Assembly: GCA_003427395.1 (NCBI GenBank)
Contig: BFEA01000138.1
Coordinates: forward strand, 202,003 to 262,375
DNA: 60,373 nt
From: Chara braunii
Taxonomy: Eukaryota > Streptophyta > Charophyceae > Charales > Characeae
Reading direction: 5' to 3'
Below are positions 11,858-22,883 of the stretch, one piece after another. The position numbers were made by a program, and so were the translations under genes. The notes beneath the pieces were generated by a model. That model saw only the letters and a program-made list of their open reading frames with translations, was not told the DNA's origin and made no database searches. Positions within the stretch are counted from its first letter, which is position 1, and every line of letters starts with the position of its first letter.

Positions 11858-12224
11858 TTTTATTATTATTATTATTATTATATTTGTACACACAAACACA
11901 ACCGACTTCAATCGTTTAAATTTGTTATTGCAATTTACGTATTGATTCATTAATGATTGATTGATTGATTGATCAATTAACCGATTGATCGATTGATTGA
12001 TCGATTGATCGACTAATTGATTGATTGTTTGATTGATCAATTGATTGATTGATTGATCGATAGATTAATCGATAGTTGGATGAATTGATTGATTTATTGA
12101 TCGATTGACTGTTTGATTGATTGGTTGATCGATTGGCTGATTGATTGATCGATTGATTGATTAATTATTTGATCAATTAATCAATTGATAGATTGATAAA
12201 TTGATCGATTGATTGATTGATGGG
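11858..12224 (+). repeat. ATT microsatellite and GATT/GATC minisatellite
   Basis: (ATT)n at 11858-11881, then 11944-12224 made of gattgatt, gatcgatt and gatcaatt units. Minus-strand frames read as poly-(IDQS) and are not genes. Confidence 0.9.
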
Positions 12225-12261
12225 TATTTCATTTTCGTTCATGGATGTTTTCATGACGTGG

Positions 12262-12868
12262 TCGAGTACGCTGCGGAACTGCGGACAAGGGAGAAACAAA
12301 AAACACATTTAATAAAACAATGATTAATTTTTTTTGTAATTAAACCCGTCGATGTGACTCTGCTGGGACTATCACCGAAGACATGCAACATACATCCAAC
12401 CAAAGAATGAGCTTAACAAAAATTGGAACTGTAGCATACCCACACATGTATACAAGGACGACAAAAGAAAATGTAGGACAAGTTTGAAATACAGAATAAA
12501 GGCGACAGCAACGTCCCTATAAAATCGATGATGGAACACCCTCCATCGCTTTACAAATGTTCAACAAAAAAAAAAAAAACTAACAATATGAAAAAGAAAA
12601 AAAAAATCTATTAAAAAAAAGACAACAAGTGGATTGAGCCCGCCAACAACGTTCCCCCATCCCCACTTGCGAAGCTGCGAACGAGGGAGAAACAAAACAC
12701 ACATTTCATAAAACAATGATCATTTTTTTTTGTAATTAAACCCGTCGATGTGACTCTGCTGGGACTATCACCGAAGACATGCAACATACATCCAACCAGA
12801 GAATGAGCTTCATAGAAATTGAAATCGTAACATGCCCACACAGGTATACAAGGACGACAAAAGAAAAC
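12262..12868 (+). repeat. Two ~200-bp direct repeats, about 397 bp apart
   Basis: 12270-12472 and 12669-12868 share 'gagggagaaac'-like starts, then 'aaacccgtcgatgtgactc', 'tgctgggactatcaccgaag' and 'gtatacaaggacgacaaaag', with scattered differences. The spacer is A-rich. The right copy runs up to 25 bases before the TIR element at 12901. Origin unknown. Confidence 0.75.
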
Positions 12869-13057
12869 ACTCCTACTCCCTTCAGTGTTCGACCCATAAC
12901 CTGGGTAGCACGGCGTACACGTACGCGGGCTCCGCATACGCGCATACACGTATGCACGTATGCACATACGTATGCGCGCATAAGCAAATTTGGGGCCCGC
13001 GTACGTGGTCACAGCGGGCCGTTTCCCGAGGTTGTCGGGGGGGTGGGCGTTGGGATT

Positions 13058-13104
<47 letters not shown>

Positions 13105-13604
13105 NNNNNNNNNNNNNNNNNNNNNNNNNNNNNNNNNNNNNNNNNNNNNNNNNNNNNNNNNNNNNNNNNNNNNNNNNNNNNNNNNNNNNNNNNNNNNNNN
13201 NNNNNNNNNNNNNNNNNNNNNNNNNNNNNNNNNNNNNNNNNNNNNNNNNNNNNNNNNNNNNNNNNNNNNNNNNNNNNNNNNNNNNNNNNNNNNNNNNNNN
13301 NNNNNNNNNNNNNNNNNNNNNNNNNNNNNNNNNNNNNNNNNNNNNNNNNNNNNNNNNNNNNNNNNNNNNNNNNNNNNNNNNNNNNNNNNNNNNNNNNNNN
13401 NNNNNNNNNNNNNNNNNNNNNNNNNNNNNNNNNNNNNNNNNNNNNNNNNNNNNNNNNNNNNNNNNNNNNNNNNNNNNNNNNNNNNNNNNNNNNNNNNNNN
13501 NNNNNNNNNNNNNNNNNNNNNNNNNNNNNNNNNNNNNNNNNNNNNNNNNNNNNNNNNNNNNNNNNNNNNNNNNNNNNNNNNNNNNNNNNNNNNNNNNNNN
13601 NNNN
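13105..13604. other. Assembly gap (500 N)
   Basis: Run of 500 N inside a GT microsatellite. The length may be nominal. Together with the gap at 32838-33397 it hides the start of the giant LTR. Confidence 1.
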
Positions 13605-14310
<706 letters not shown>

Positions 14311-14519
14311 GAGATATCTGCCTAAATATTGATTATATATATTATATATATTATATATACATTATATATATCTGTAAAAAAAAAATAAAAAAAAAAAAAT
14401 GCGTACGCGTATGCTTGTTTTTTGACACGTACGCGTACGTGCGCATACGTACGCGTATGCACCGCATACGCGTACGTGGTGCTACCCAGCCCATAACCTT
14501 TTAACACTGTAATCGGTTA

Positions 14520-14859
14520 GGCGTCGCGCGCGAGACTTAACATACAACCGCGCGGACGCTAGGCCTTTCTCATATCGACCAGCGATGCAAGCGTACGCAA
14601 GCAGTCGCAGCGATGAAGTACTATGTGGTACCCACAATCGTGCGACCCCTGATAATTTCGGGGGTCACGCTTCGACACTCAAGTGTCGGCTGACATGCGC
14701 CAAGAGAGGTTAATCTCTCGACGCTAAACAACCGCTAAGGTGGTTGATCACCACACCCTCTTCTGCATCCTACGGAGAGTGGGTGATACGCAGGTTGAAA
14801 CCTGTGGTGGCAGTCAACTATCGTGGCCTAGGAGACAAGCTCCATCATCCAGGGCCTGG
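14520..14859 (+). repeat. Chain of about ten back-to-back hairpins
   Basis: Consecutive inverted repeats: GCGTC/GACGC with an inner CGCG stem (14521-14559), GTGG/CCAC (14625-14635), GACCCC/GGGGTC (14644-14666), CGACACT/AGTGTCG (14673-14688), GAGAG/CTCTC (14704-14719), CAACC/GGTTG (14729-14746), CACCC/GGGTG (14754-14785), CAGGTT/AACCTG (14791-14804), GGAG/CTCC (14831-14843) and CCAGG/CCTGG (14849-14859). Loops are short and not conserved. The second copy is at 34313-34652. A transcript would be densely folded. Role unknown. Confidence 0.7.
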
Positions 14860-16149
14860 AGAGAAATCAAGGGGTTTGACTTTGACGGCTGCCATAGACT
14901 ATAACGTCCAACCAAAATAATTTTAAAGAGTAAGAGTAAGGATAGTCCACATAGTCAAGCAGAAGTTTGTGTGGTATTAGACGATCACTCTCACATCAGT
15001 TGTGTGGCTTGTCCATCAACATTCACGCAATACTCAGACTATCAACAAACTCAATTCAAAATATCTCATAAGCATACATGCGATCACATAAGGTTCAAAC
15101 AACGACAACATCACACACACTAAGGGAGTCAACTTTACTGCTCTTCTGTGACTCGTACCCTGCCTTGTGCATACAAACCCCAACCAATTTCCTCCATCCC
15201 TAAAATAACAGTACTCAGTCTTTTAGAAATGGCCATTTAAAAAGAAGTCTGGGTGAAAAACCCTAATCAACATAACAACCCACAAGAGCCAAGGCATTAG
15301 GTTGAGATGCAGAAGGCGAGAAGTTGTGTCATAAACCGACAAATCGGCAACTGACCTGTTATCAGTGATAACAGAAGATGATGCTCCGTAGGATCAGGCT
15401 GAACAAGTTAAGCCTTCAATCGAATTTGCATCCCTATATTACAATACAGACCAAAGAGAGGCACTACTACGTTTGAGCCAAATGGAGAACGTGCTCCATC
15501 TTGTAGCCTAGCTCCTCTACTAGCTTTCTTCTTCATTTTCTTCCACAGAAACCCCTGAAACTTTCGACAGTATATTCCCTAGACAGGGCAGATTGTCAAA
15601 TTCTTCCTAGCAGAAAATAATCTAACTTTCCAAATTTTGCAAAATTTCGGCAGCGCTTCCCGTAGGAAAAGTGTCTTTTCAGAATTTTCAGGTGTCCAAA
15701 AATGACTAACTCCCTCAGATTTGTAAAATTTTCGGCAGCGCTCCCCTGAAACCCCTCCTTTTGCCCTTCTTACCCTAAGTCTAGTCTAAGGTTACGAGAG
15801 GAAGGCGGCAGGCGGAATTGCAACCCGTAGGTCCGCATCAAGACCTTATGGGAGGTCCACCCACCGATTGCGAGAGCTCTGCCGAAGCCCAAGGGGGGGG
15901 GTCTGGAGACAGGGAACACTCAGGTATAATGCTCGTTTTACGCATGTGATCCTTTCCCTTAAACTTTATTACCCTTTGCTATTGTGTGCCTGTAAGTATG
16001 ACTGAGAAAATATAACTGTTTTTCTTGCTTGTTTAAGTTTAGGATATTGTTTTGAAAGGGTAAAATTTGCAAGTATGTATGATGAAGTCAGACTATCTCT
16101 GTTAATTCAGACAAGATAAATCTGTAACTTTACTTGTTGTTTTATCGCG

Positions 16150-17400
16150 GAGGCTGAGCAAACGCATAAGTTGCGGGTTGTTCAGTCATATGCACTCGTT
16201 ACCTGTCTAGGCAGGGCTAGGCTACTCATAAGTTGGGTAGTCTGGCTCTACGCCATATGTAACTGTATGGGCTGACTAGGCACAACATAAGTTGTTGTGC
16301 TCTGGTTATATGCCTTTTGCCGTTTGTTCAGGCAGAGACTGGACTCCTCATAAGTTGAGGTGGTCCAGGTCTTTGGGTATACCAAAAGTTCAGGTTGGCC
16401 AGCCCCACCATAAGTTGGTGTGACCCGGTCATACGCCTTACGTCAATTTGTTTAGGCAGAAACTGACCACATCATAAGTTGGTGTGAATCAGTCCTATGC
16501 CTTATATTTATTGTTCAGGCGAGACTATTCGCACCATAAGTTGGTGTGGTCAAGTCATGAGCCGCCATCACAAAGAGGATCATAGTATACAATATGATAC
16601 TTTATTTATTATGTATAATTATGGCAGGCTGGGCGCCATAAGTTCGGAGATCTAGCCATATAAGTCGGTAGCAGACAAAGCAGAGGAGAAATAAGATGAA
16701 TAGTATAAAATTGAGTGGTAACCTTGGGCAGACTGACTCATCCATAAGTTGGGTAGTTGGTCTTATGTCCTTGATAACACAAAGGGTAGAGAGATAATAT
16801 AAAACTTGACTATTTTTTTCTCTAAATATATTAAGTTGATGTTTGGATGGGGAGTCTCATAAGTTGAGGTGACCTGACCACTCATCTGAAGACAGAAGGA
16901 ACTTGTGACTCTACTTATTGAATGTAGTTGTGTTGCGGAGGTTGGGCGAACGCATAAGTTGCGGGTTGTTCGGTCATTCGCGCATGTGGCTTTGTCTAGG
17001 CTGGGCTGGACTACTCATAAGTTGAGTAGCATAGTTTTATGCTATATGTTATTGTATGGGCTGGTCGGACACAACATAAGTTGTTGTGTTCTGGTCATAT
17101 GCCTTTTGTCTTTGTTTAGACTAAGGTTGACTCCTCGTAAGTTGAGGAGGTTCAGTTCTCTGTTATGCTGAACGTTCAGGCTGACCAGCCTCACCATACG
17201 TTGGTGCGGCCCGGTCATACGCCTTATGTCAATCGTTTAGGCAGAAACTGGTTACACCATAAGTTGGTGTGGTTTGGTCCTATGCCTTAGTATACTTGTT
17301 TTACCAGGTTAGGGCATCATAAGTTGGTGTGGCCTAGCCATATAAACTGGCAGCTCAGTCACATCCATAAGTTGGTTTGGCTAATCCTATGTCTTATGTA
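16150..17400 (+). repeat. Array of 18 hairpins with conserved ATAAGTT loop and covarying stems
   Basis: Loops start at 16166, 16228, 16287, 16350, 16410, 16474, 16536, 16638, 16744, 16859, 16954, 17017, 17076, 17137 (GTAAGTT), 17196 (ATACGTT), 17259, 17319 and 17377. Inner stems differ yet pair: CTACTC/GGGTAG, GCACAAC/GTTGTGC, CACATC/GGTGTG, ACACC/GGTGT. Second stems also pair: ACTGA/TCAGT, GACTGACT/AGTTGGTC, GGTTAGG/CCTAGCC. Many units have an outer AGGCA/TGCCT pair. Spacing is about 60-110 bases. Units 1-6 are repeated as units 11-16, 788 bases later. No open frame follows the pattern. The second copy is at 35943-37193. Confidence 0.85.
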
Positions 17401-17829
17401 AGGAAGGGTAAAAAGAGAATAACGAGGTTTTTTGAACGAACTATGTGACTTGGAAAGGAACATGTGGGTTGGTGAGAGATGTTGTGCTCACTTATGTATG
17501 TTTCCTTTGGGGTATCTCTGGGGATTTCTTTTTTGATAGCTTAGTCGTTTTAGATGCTCGGTGAGTGTTGGAGCTTTAGGTAGGTGAGATGGATGCTAGG
17601 AGGAAAATTTGGGATAGGATAGGACTGACCTTACTAGGAGTTAGGATCGATGTTACCTCACGATGTCATCCTCAAGAAGGGATCGTGCAGACTATCTCCG
17701 GTTCTAACTATTAGGTAAGTGTCGGGAGTTGGTCCCAAGTATAGTTGTGTTTTGTCCTTGTAATTTCAGCTTTGTACAAATTTTGGTAGTCAGGGACAAA
17801 CTCAACTCGCAGGGGGCCTCGTAATCTTC

Positions 17830-19500
17830 AATTTCCTGAGGGCCCCGCAATGGCGGCCAGGAACGCAACAGAAGCTAGCCGAACCATGGCCAAGTCGCAA
17901 GCAGCAGCCTCCTGACAGTCTCTCAAGTTGCAGCAGTAGACTGTTCGCAAGAGCCTGTTCACACTCTCAAACCGCCGCACCCCAACTGCTAACTAAGGAC
18001 GCCATGCGCAGTCTAGAAACATACCGTTCAAATAGAACACACCCCCGTGCTCTACTTGAAACACAGTAATCGCAGTTGAATTTGACTGAATGCTACTCGC
18101 ACAGCGATTGAGAATGCAGCAATATGGCAAGGTGTGGTCAAAGTAGTGATCCGCCTGGTACAAGCTCAGCCAGCAGGACCCAACATTCGACAATGCTTGG
18201 GCACTGCTGCAGCTCTGATCTCCCACTGCGACAATCCTGTTGCCACCAACAGCAGCCAACACAGTTCTCGCTGTCGTAGCAATCTGAGCCAGCAAATAAT
18301 ACCAACGAAATCTCTGCAGCTATGTTGTTCACCCGCCGCCCCTTCAGTGTTGCACCAGCCTGGGAGAAAACGTCAGCCTCACCAGCAGTGCAATAGTCAG
18401 GACACAACCGTTTTGAAGAGTAGCAATCCTCACTGCATAGTAGCATCAGCGTTCTGTTGCATAAAAGATCAGTAAGAACCAGCTTGTTGCAGCGACAACA
18501 CTTCCGCAACAATATCGTTCTCAAGGAGCACCGACCAACACTCCAGGCCTCTATAAACAACTGTGGCAACTATCCGGCATTACTACTGAAAACAACAGCG
18601 ATCCCACTCCTGTCTAATAGCAGCAGTCTGTTGCCTTGCAACGCCTCGCCGCGTTTGCAACAACACGCTTAAGTAACCCAACAATACTTTGGTGCACAGA
18701 AATAGCAGTCCACCGTTTGACGAATATGGTTGCATCTGCTGAACCATGATACCACCAACAGCTACACTGGTTGCAACGTCATCATCCTTCGTTACTCAAT
18801 CGATAGTCTACCCAGACTGCTGTAGTAGCCGTAGGTCGCCTTCAACAACAGCCTGAAAACCAAGTAATATGCAATCACTTGTAAATCTACCGCAACAGCA
18901 ATCGATCAGAACTGTACAGCACCAGTATTGACTTGAAATGCCGCTACGGCAGCAGTTATCGAGACCCAACAGCAGTCCCATTCGCCCTTCAGTAGTCACT
19001 GTCTCTAAAGAGAAAAATTCGCAGTCCTTATGACAACAGCTGGTGCCAGAAGAAAAAAGTCGCGGTTCCTCACTGGCATTTCCGCTGCTACTTAGTATGG
19101 CCGCACCGTGCAGTAGCAACCTCATCACTCAATAGTGGCTATAAGCAGCAGTCCAACTCAACCAGCATCAACAACAATAATTCGCTATGTATACCATCTA
19201 GCAACACTTTGCCGAAGCAATAGCAGAAGAAGCACTGCACCATCAGTCCACTTTGAGCCTCACCCAGCAGTAAGGTGAGTAACTAGTCTAACGACGATTA
19301 CTTCGAAGTCGACGATCATTACAATGACCTCCATGAGAGTGAATACTGCCAGGATCCTAGCGAGCACCGCCAACAGAGGAAACAACTGCGAATGAAGTCT
19401 CAACGTTTGACACAATGAGCAACGTGTTTCCTGTGACGAGAAGCACAACTTGTCATGACAATCGTAATCGCCAGCAGCCAGACTCCCAAATTATGCAAAA
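17830..19500 (+). repeat. CAG/ACA-rich degenerate repeat region
   Basis: Diverged short units built on cagcagt, gcaacag and caacaac, without a stable period. Open frames of 60-143 codons on both strands are low complexity and show no domain. Repeated at 37623-39293. Confidence 0.6.
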
Positions 19501-20259
19501 TGAAAATGGACCTTCAGCTAGAAAATAGGCAGGCACATCCTCGCCGCCAAAAGAGGAATGGGGCAGTGCCCTGCAACCTCAAGCCTTGGTGAGAGGAGGC
19601 AGCGGGTAGGCAGCTTCGAACAAGGGAAGTAACGAGCCCGACGAAGAGAATCAATAATGACATGACGCAGGTGCAGACACCAATAACACTCCCCTGTTAG
19701 TCCAACTGTGCCAAGTGAGAATGAATCCCCCCCCTTGCACATGGGGAAAATCATTACCAAGACCAGTGGCTCTTAAGACCGCATTCACGGCATGCTTCAA
19801 ACTGCTTCTGTCTAGACGAGTATCTCACTCCCCCCTTTTCACTGCCTCTCTTTCTTTCTCGTACACGTGCAGATCGGAGCCCAGTCACCAGGCCTTCTTC
19901 GATCGCTGCCTGCCTATCCCAACAGGTGAAGGTGAAGGTGTATCTTCCCCTCGAATCAAGATTCACGCTGCAATCCGCTATTTTGGAAAAACTAAGAATG
20001 GATTTTCTGCCAGAGCACGAAAAAGCACGCTGCCACAGACTTGTCTGCTTCCGACTGAGCCCTCACTGAGCAGAGAGTGAGGATGAATCTTCTGCCCGAA
20101 TCATGGGAAGATACGTCGCCCGTGCTCCTAGGCCCAGCCCAAAACAGCCATACCTTCAAAACTACACCTCAACCCCGAAATCTGTCGATGCCATTGTGTT
20201 TGTTGTGACCTAAAACCCTGGGCTAGGATGTTACCTCGCTCGATTCTGTTGAGAATCGG

Positions 20260-20705
20260 GCGAGAACACGTTTTTACTCCCACCATTCTCTCCTCCTCAC
20301 CTTCCTGCGCACCTCTTTTTTCTAGTACTCCTTCTTCTACTGACTTTCCACCTCATCTAACTGCGAATTCGAGGTCGCCCACCCCCAAAACCCCTGCTTA
20401 GCTTCTTTTCTCGTCAAAATCGGTTGAGAAACGGCCGATCCACTCTCTTTCTACTCATAATTTCCTTTCAGTTGCCATCTTCAACATCTGTTCCGAATGC
20501 ACGTGGCGCAGACCCACGTCCAGATTCAGTCTCCCTTCTTCAGCTTATCACCGCCTTCTTCTCTTTTTCCTAGCGCGCTTGTTCTTCTGCGTGCTCACGT
20601 TCTTTCGTCCCCCTACTTTCATGTACTCACTCTCACCCGCCCTCTCATTCACCTCATTCTTTTCTTTTTCCTCCCTTTCTTGCCTCTTTCGAATCCTCCC
20701 TCTGC
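20260..20705 (+). repeat. Pyrimidine-rich stretch
   Basis: Strongly biased to C and T on the plus strand (cttcttct, ctctcacc, ttttcctccctttc). Frames across it are artefacts. It leads directly into the rRNA-derived fragments. Repeated at 40053-40498. Confidence 0.7.
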
Positions 20706-20707
20706 CC

Positions 20708-20757
20708 GGCCTAGTCCTTGAGACTAGCATATGGCAACTGGCAGGATCAACCAGGCA
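20708..20757 (-). pseudogene. Fragment of the 18S rRNA 5' end, antisense
   Basis: The plus strand reads 'gagactagcatatgg' and 'actggcaggatcaaccagg', the complement of the universal 18S 5' end (CCTGGTTGATCCTGCCAGT, then the ATATGC and GTCTC landmarks). About 50 bases are recognisable with a few differences. It is a relic, not a gene. Confidence 0.75.
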
Positions 20758-20940
20758 GCGGCAAACGCATCCATCGATGGTAGGGCGCATTAACACAAGA
20801 ATACACTAACTTAACGGGCCGACCAGTGCACCTCCGAAGGATCGAAGAATCAGAACTGGGAGAAAGGCTTATTAAAAAAAAAAAAATAGGGACCGGTCTC
20901 ACAGCAATGCAACGAAGGTCGCTCTGCAGTTCCACTATTT

Positions 20941-21200
20941 ATGACCGAGACCTCGGAGAAAGCCAACTACAAGCTGGCTGATTAGTCTTCCGCCCGTATA
21001 CCCAAGTCCAATGAATGAAAAATACGCCAGTGTCGCTGCAGCCCCGATCTGAACTTCACCTGGCCTTGCTCTGCAGATATGGTACACCACCTATGGGCCC
21101 TTATGGTCATGCTCACATTGCAGCCCTGAAACCGCACCTCAGTATCGCTGCAAACCTCCACCAAGAACCCTTCTGGGCCCGCCGGTACCAAACTGTGGGC
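20941..21200 (-). pseudogene. 25S rRNA fragment, antisense, partly duplicated
   Basis: Landmarks of the 25S core appear on the minus strand in order: CTTGGGTATACGGGCGGAAG, AGACTAATCAGCCAGC, TAGTTGGCTTTCTCCGAGG. On the plus strand the complement continues through 'gtcgctgcagcc', 'ttcacctggcc', 'ggtcatgctcaca'. A second partial copy of 'atcgctgcaaacctccacca' follows at 21143-21162. It is clearly diverged from a working 25S. Confidence 0.7.
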
Positions 21201-21278
21201 TAAATCCAGGCACTACAAATGATGCTGACTGTTACAGACAGTAGGACAGTGACCACAAATATCTAATCCACTATAGAG

Positions 21279-21521
21279 GTTGTAACAGCTCCCCTGCCGA
21301 TTCCGTCAGCCCCGAAGTATGGATAGCGCCGGAGTGCCCGGCCTATTGCTCTGCTGTCGTGGTTCCCATGCTGCCACAAGTAGTGGGGCGCAGGCCTGCT
21401 GCCAAGCTTGGGTGACGCAGGGCGTGCTGCAGATCTTGGTGGTAGCAGCCAAAAAAACTCAAATTGAGGACTGCGAGGACCGAAGTGGAGAAGGGTTCTG
21501 TGCACACAGCTGCGCACATTT
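21279..21521 (+). pseudogene. 25S rRNA fragment, sense
   Basis: 'tgtaacagctcccctgccga', 'cagccccgaagtatggatag', then 'gcagatcttggtggtagcag' and 'gaggaccgaagtgg' match consecutive landmarks of the 25S core in the sense direction, opposite to the fragment just before it. Insertions and substitutions are many. Confidence 0.7.
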
Positions 21522-21552
21522 AGTGCTGCTGCCGCGGCCTCTGTCGTGCTCC

Positions 21553-21650
21553 GCCGCCCAGGCATAGTCCACCATTTTATGGGTCCCAGCGGGCATGCTC
21601 ACACTGCGACCCCAAACCCGCAAAATATGCAGATTCGGGGTCAGTCAATC
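21553..21650 (-). pseudogene. Second antisense 25S rRNA fragment
   Basis: 'caggcatagtccaccatttt', 'gggtcccagcgggcatgctc' and 'acactgcgacccc' are complementary to the 25S segment also present at about 21060-21128, but closer to the functional sequence. So the same rRNA region occurs twice in one LTR. Confidence 0.7.
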
Positions 21651-22194
21651 TGAGGTTTTGGACATGGTTTGGGTCATACTGCTGCACCTTTCCTGATGGG
21701 ACTAAGCCCTGGCTGTCTGCAGCGAATAGCAATTTGGTACTTTACACGGCACCATCCACAAGTTACCCAGGACTCTTATGAACGAAATTCCACCGATTCA
21801 TGACTATTTGACGATATATACATATGTATATATATACGAAATAAAGATAATGCCAGGATCAGGGTCCTCGGTAGGCCTATGGGGCCCTGTCTGCAGCCTT
21901 ACCCGCCCTAAGTGAAGGCGGGCCTGGCTTTTTGCAAAAGGCCTTCGACTGTCAATTTCATATTTGGGGTTCAGGCAGTTGCGACGCGCCAGTTGGTTGA
22001 AAGAAACACAGGCCGAGCAACAAGGACATTTCCACGGCCTACCGGGCCTTTCCAAAGAATGCAGGCCCTGGCCGTGATTCGCAGCCTCATACAGAGACAG
22101 TTGGGCGCCCAACCGAACGAGGCCCAGCAGCCCAGTAGCTGCTGCATCCAGGAAGCCTCCTGGGGCCTTCCGGAAGCTTCTGGGCCCAGGCCAA

Positions 22195-22260
22195 GGCAGC
22201 CAGGTTGCGTGAGCAGGCCAACTCTTTTCCATAAAGGAAAGAGCTCGACCCTGGCTGCCT
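22195..22260 (+). repeat. Nested hairpins near the LTR end
   Basis: GGCAGCCAGG (22195-22204) pairs with CCTGGCTGCC (22251-22260). Between them CTCTTTTCC and GGAAAGAG close around ATAAA (about 22224-22245). A (GAT)8 microsatellite follows at 22498-22521. The position, about 600 bases before the LTR end, would suit a transcript 3'-end or packaging structure, but that is inference. Confidence 0.5.
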
Positions 22261-22865
22261 CATTGAGGCACTCGCATGCTGGGCGGCAGCGCTGCTGGAG
22301 CTAATGCTCGTAGGCTGCTGCTAACGCTGGGAGGCGAGGTGCAGCACGTGCGGTCATGCAGAGGAGGAGGGCGCTGCTGAGGGCAGCGCCATAGCCCAGC
22401 CACCATAGCTGGTGGGCTTGGACTACAGTGAAGCGCAGGGGTGGTCTTCGGGTGACAGAGAGGACAGGTGTAGGTGAAGTCAGGGGATAGGTGAAGGATG
22501 ATGATGATGATGATGATGATGTGAGGGCACGTACCTTGTATTGGCGATAGTCTGCATGGGCGGCATCTTCAAGTACTTCGGGCTGCTGCTGATGTCAACA
22601 GTTGCATTGTCTTTTTGTAGTCTGTAAGAGTTGTGTAGGAGTAGGCTGGGCGTTGAGCGCCAAGTGTGAGTGTAAGGGAACTGGACTCTTTTGTTGAAAG
22701 GAGAGAGTGTGCTCTCCACGGACATTGGTTTTCAGTGCTTACGAAACTCCATTGGTGTATTATTGGTGCAATGCTGCTATCTGGACACGGTGTGACTATT
22801 TGGCTTGCAATGTGATGGTGTGATTTGGGATTGTCATCTCGCTGTTGCTTATTTTCCTTGCAATT

Positions 22866-22880
22866 TGGTATCAGAGCTGG
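22866..22880 (+). promoter_or_regulatory. Primer-binding site for initiator tRNA-Met
   Basis: TGGTATCAGAGCTGG begins three bases after the LTR's terminal CA. The first 12 bases match the complement of the 3' end of plant initiator tRNA-Met (TGGTATCAGAGC), the usual minus-strand primer site of Ty1/copia and Ty3/gypsy elements. It is present after the left LTR only, and absent after the right one, as expected. Confidence 0.9.
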
Positions 22881-22883
22881 TTC

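Noticed and set aside
11150-12040. 296-codon minus-strand frame
   Set aside because: It is built from GATT minisatellite and the G-rich minisatellite; no domain.
16150-17400. Regularly spaced short repeats looking like a CRISPR array
   Set aside because: The conserved part is only 7-9 bases, the spacers covary with it as stems, spacing is irregular and the context is a eukaryotic retrotransposon.
17993-18672. Overlapping frames of 70-143 codons on both strands in the LTR (and 37786-38465)
   Set aside because: CAG-rich low complexity keeps frames open on both strands; no domain, no start context, no conservation evidence.
20700-21660. A functional rRNA gene
   Set aside because: Fragments are short, in mixed orientation, partly duplicated and strongly diverged.
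21804-22304. Paired 130-142 codon frames on opposite strands (also 41597-42097)
   Set aside because: GC-rich, stop-poor sequence near the LTR end with nested hairpins; no recognisable protein.
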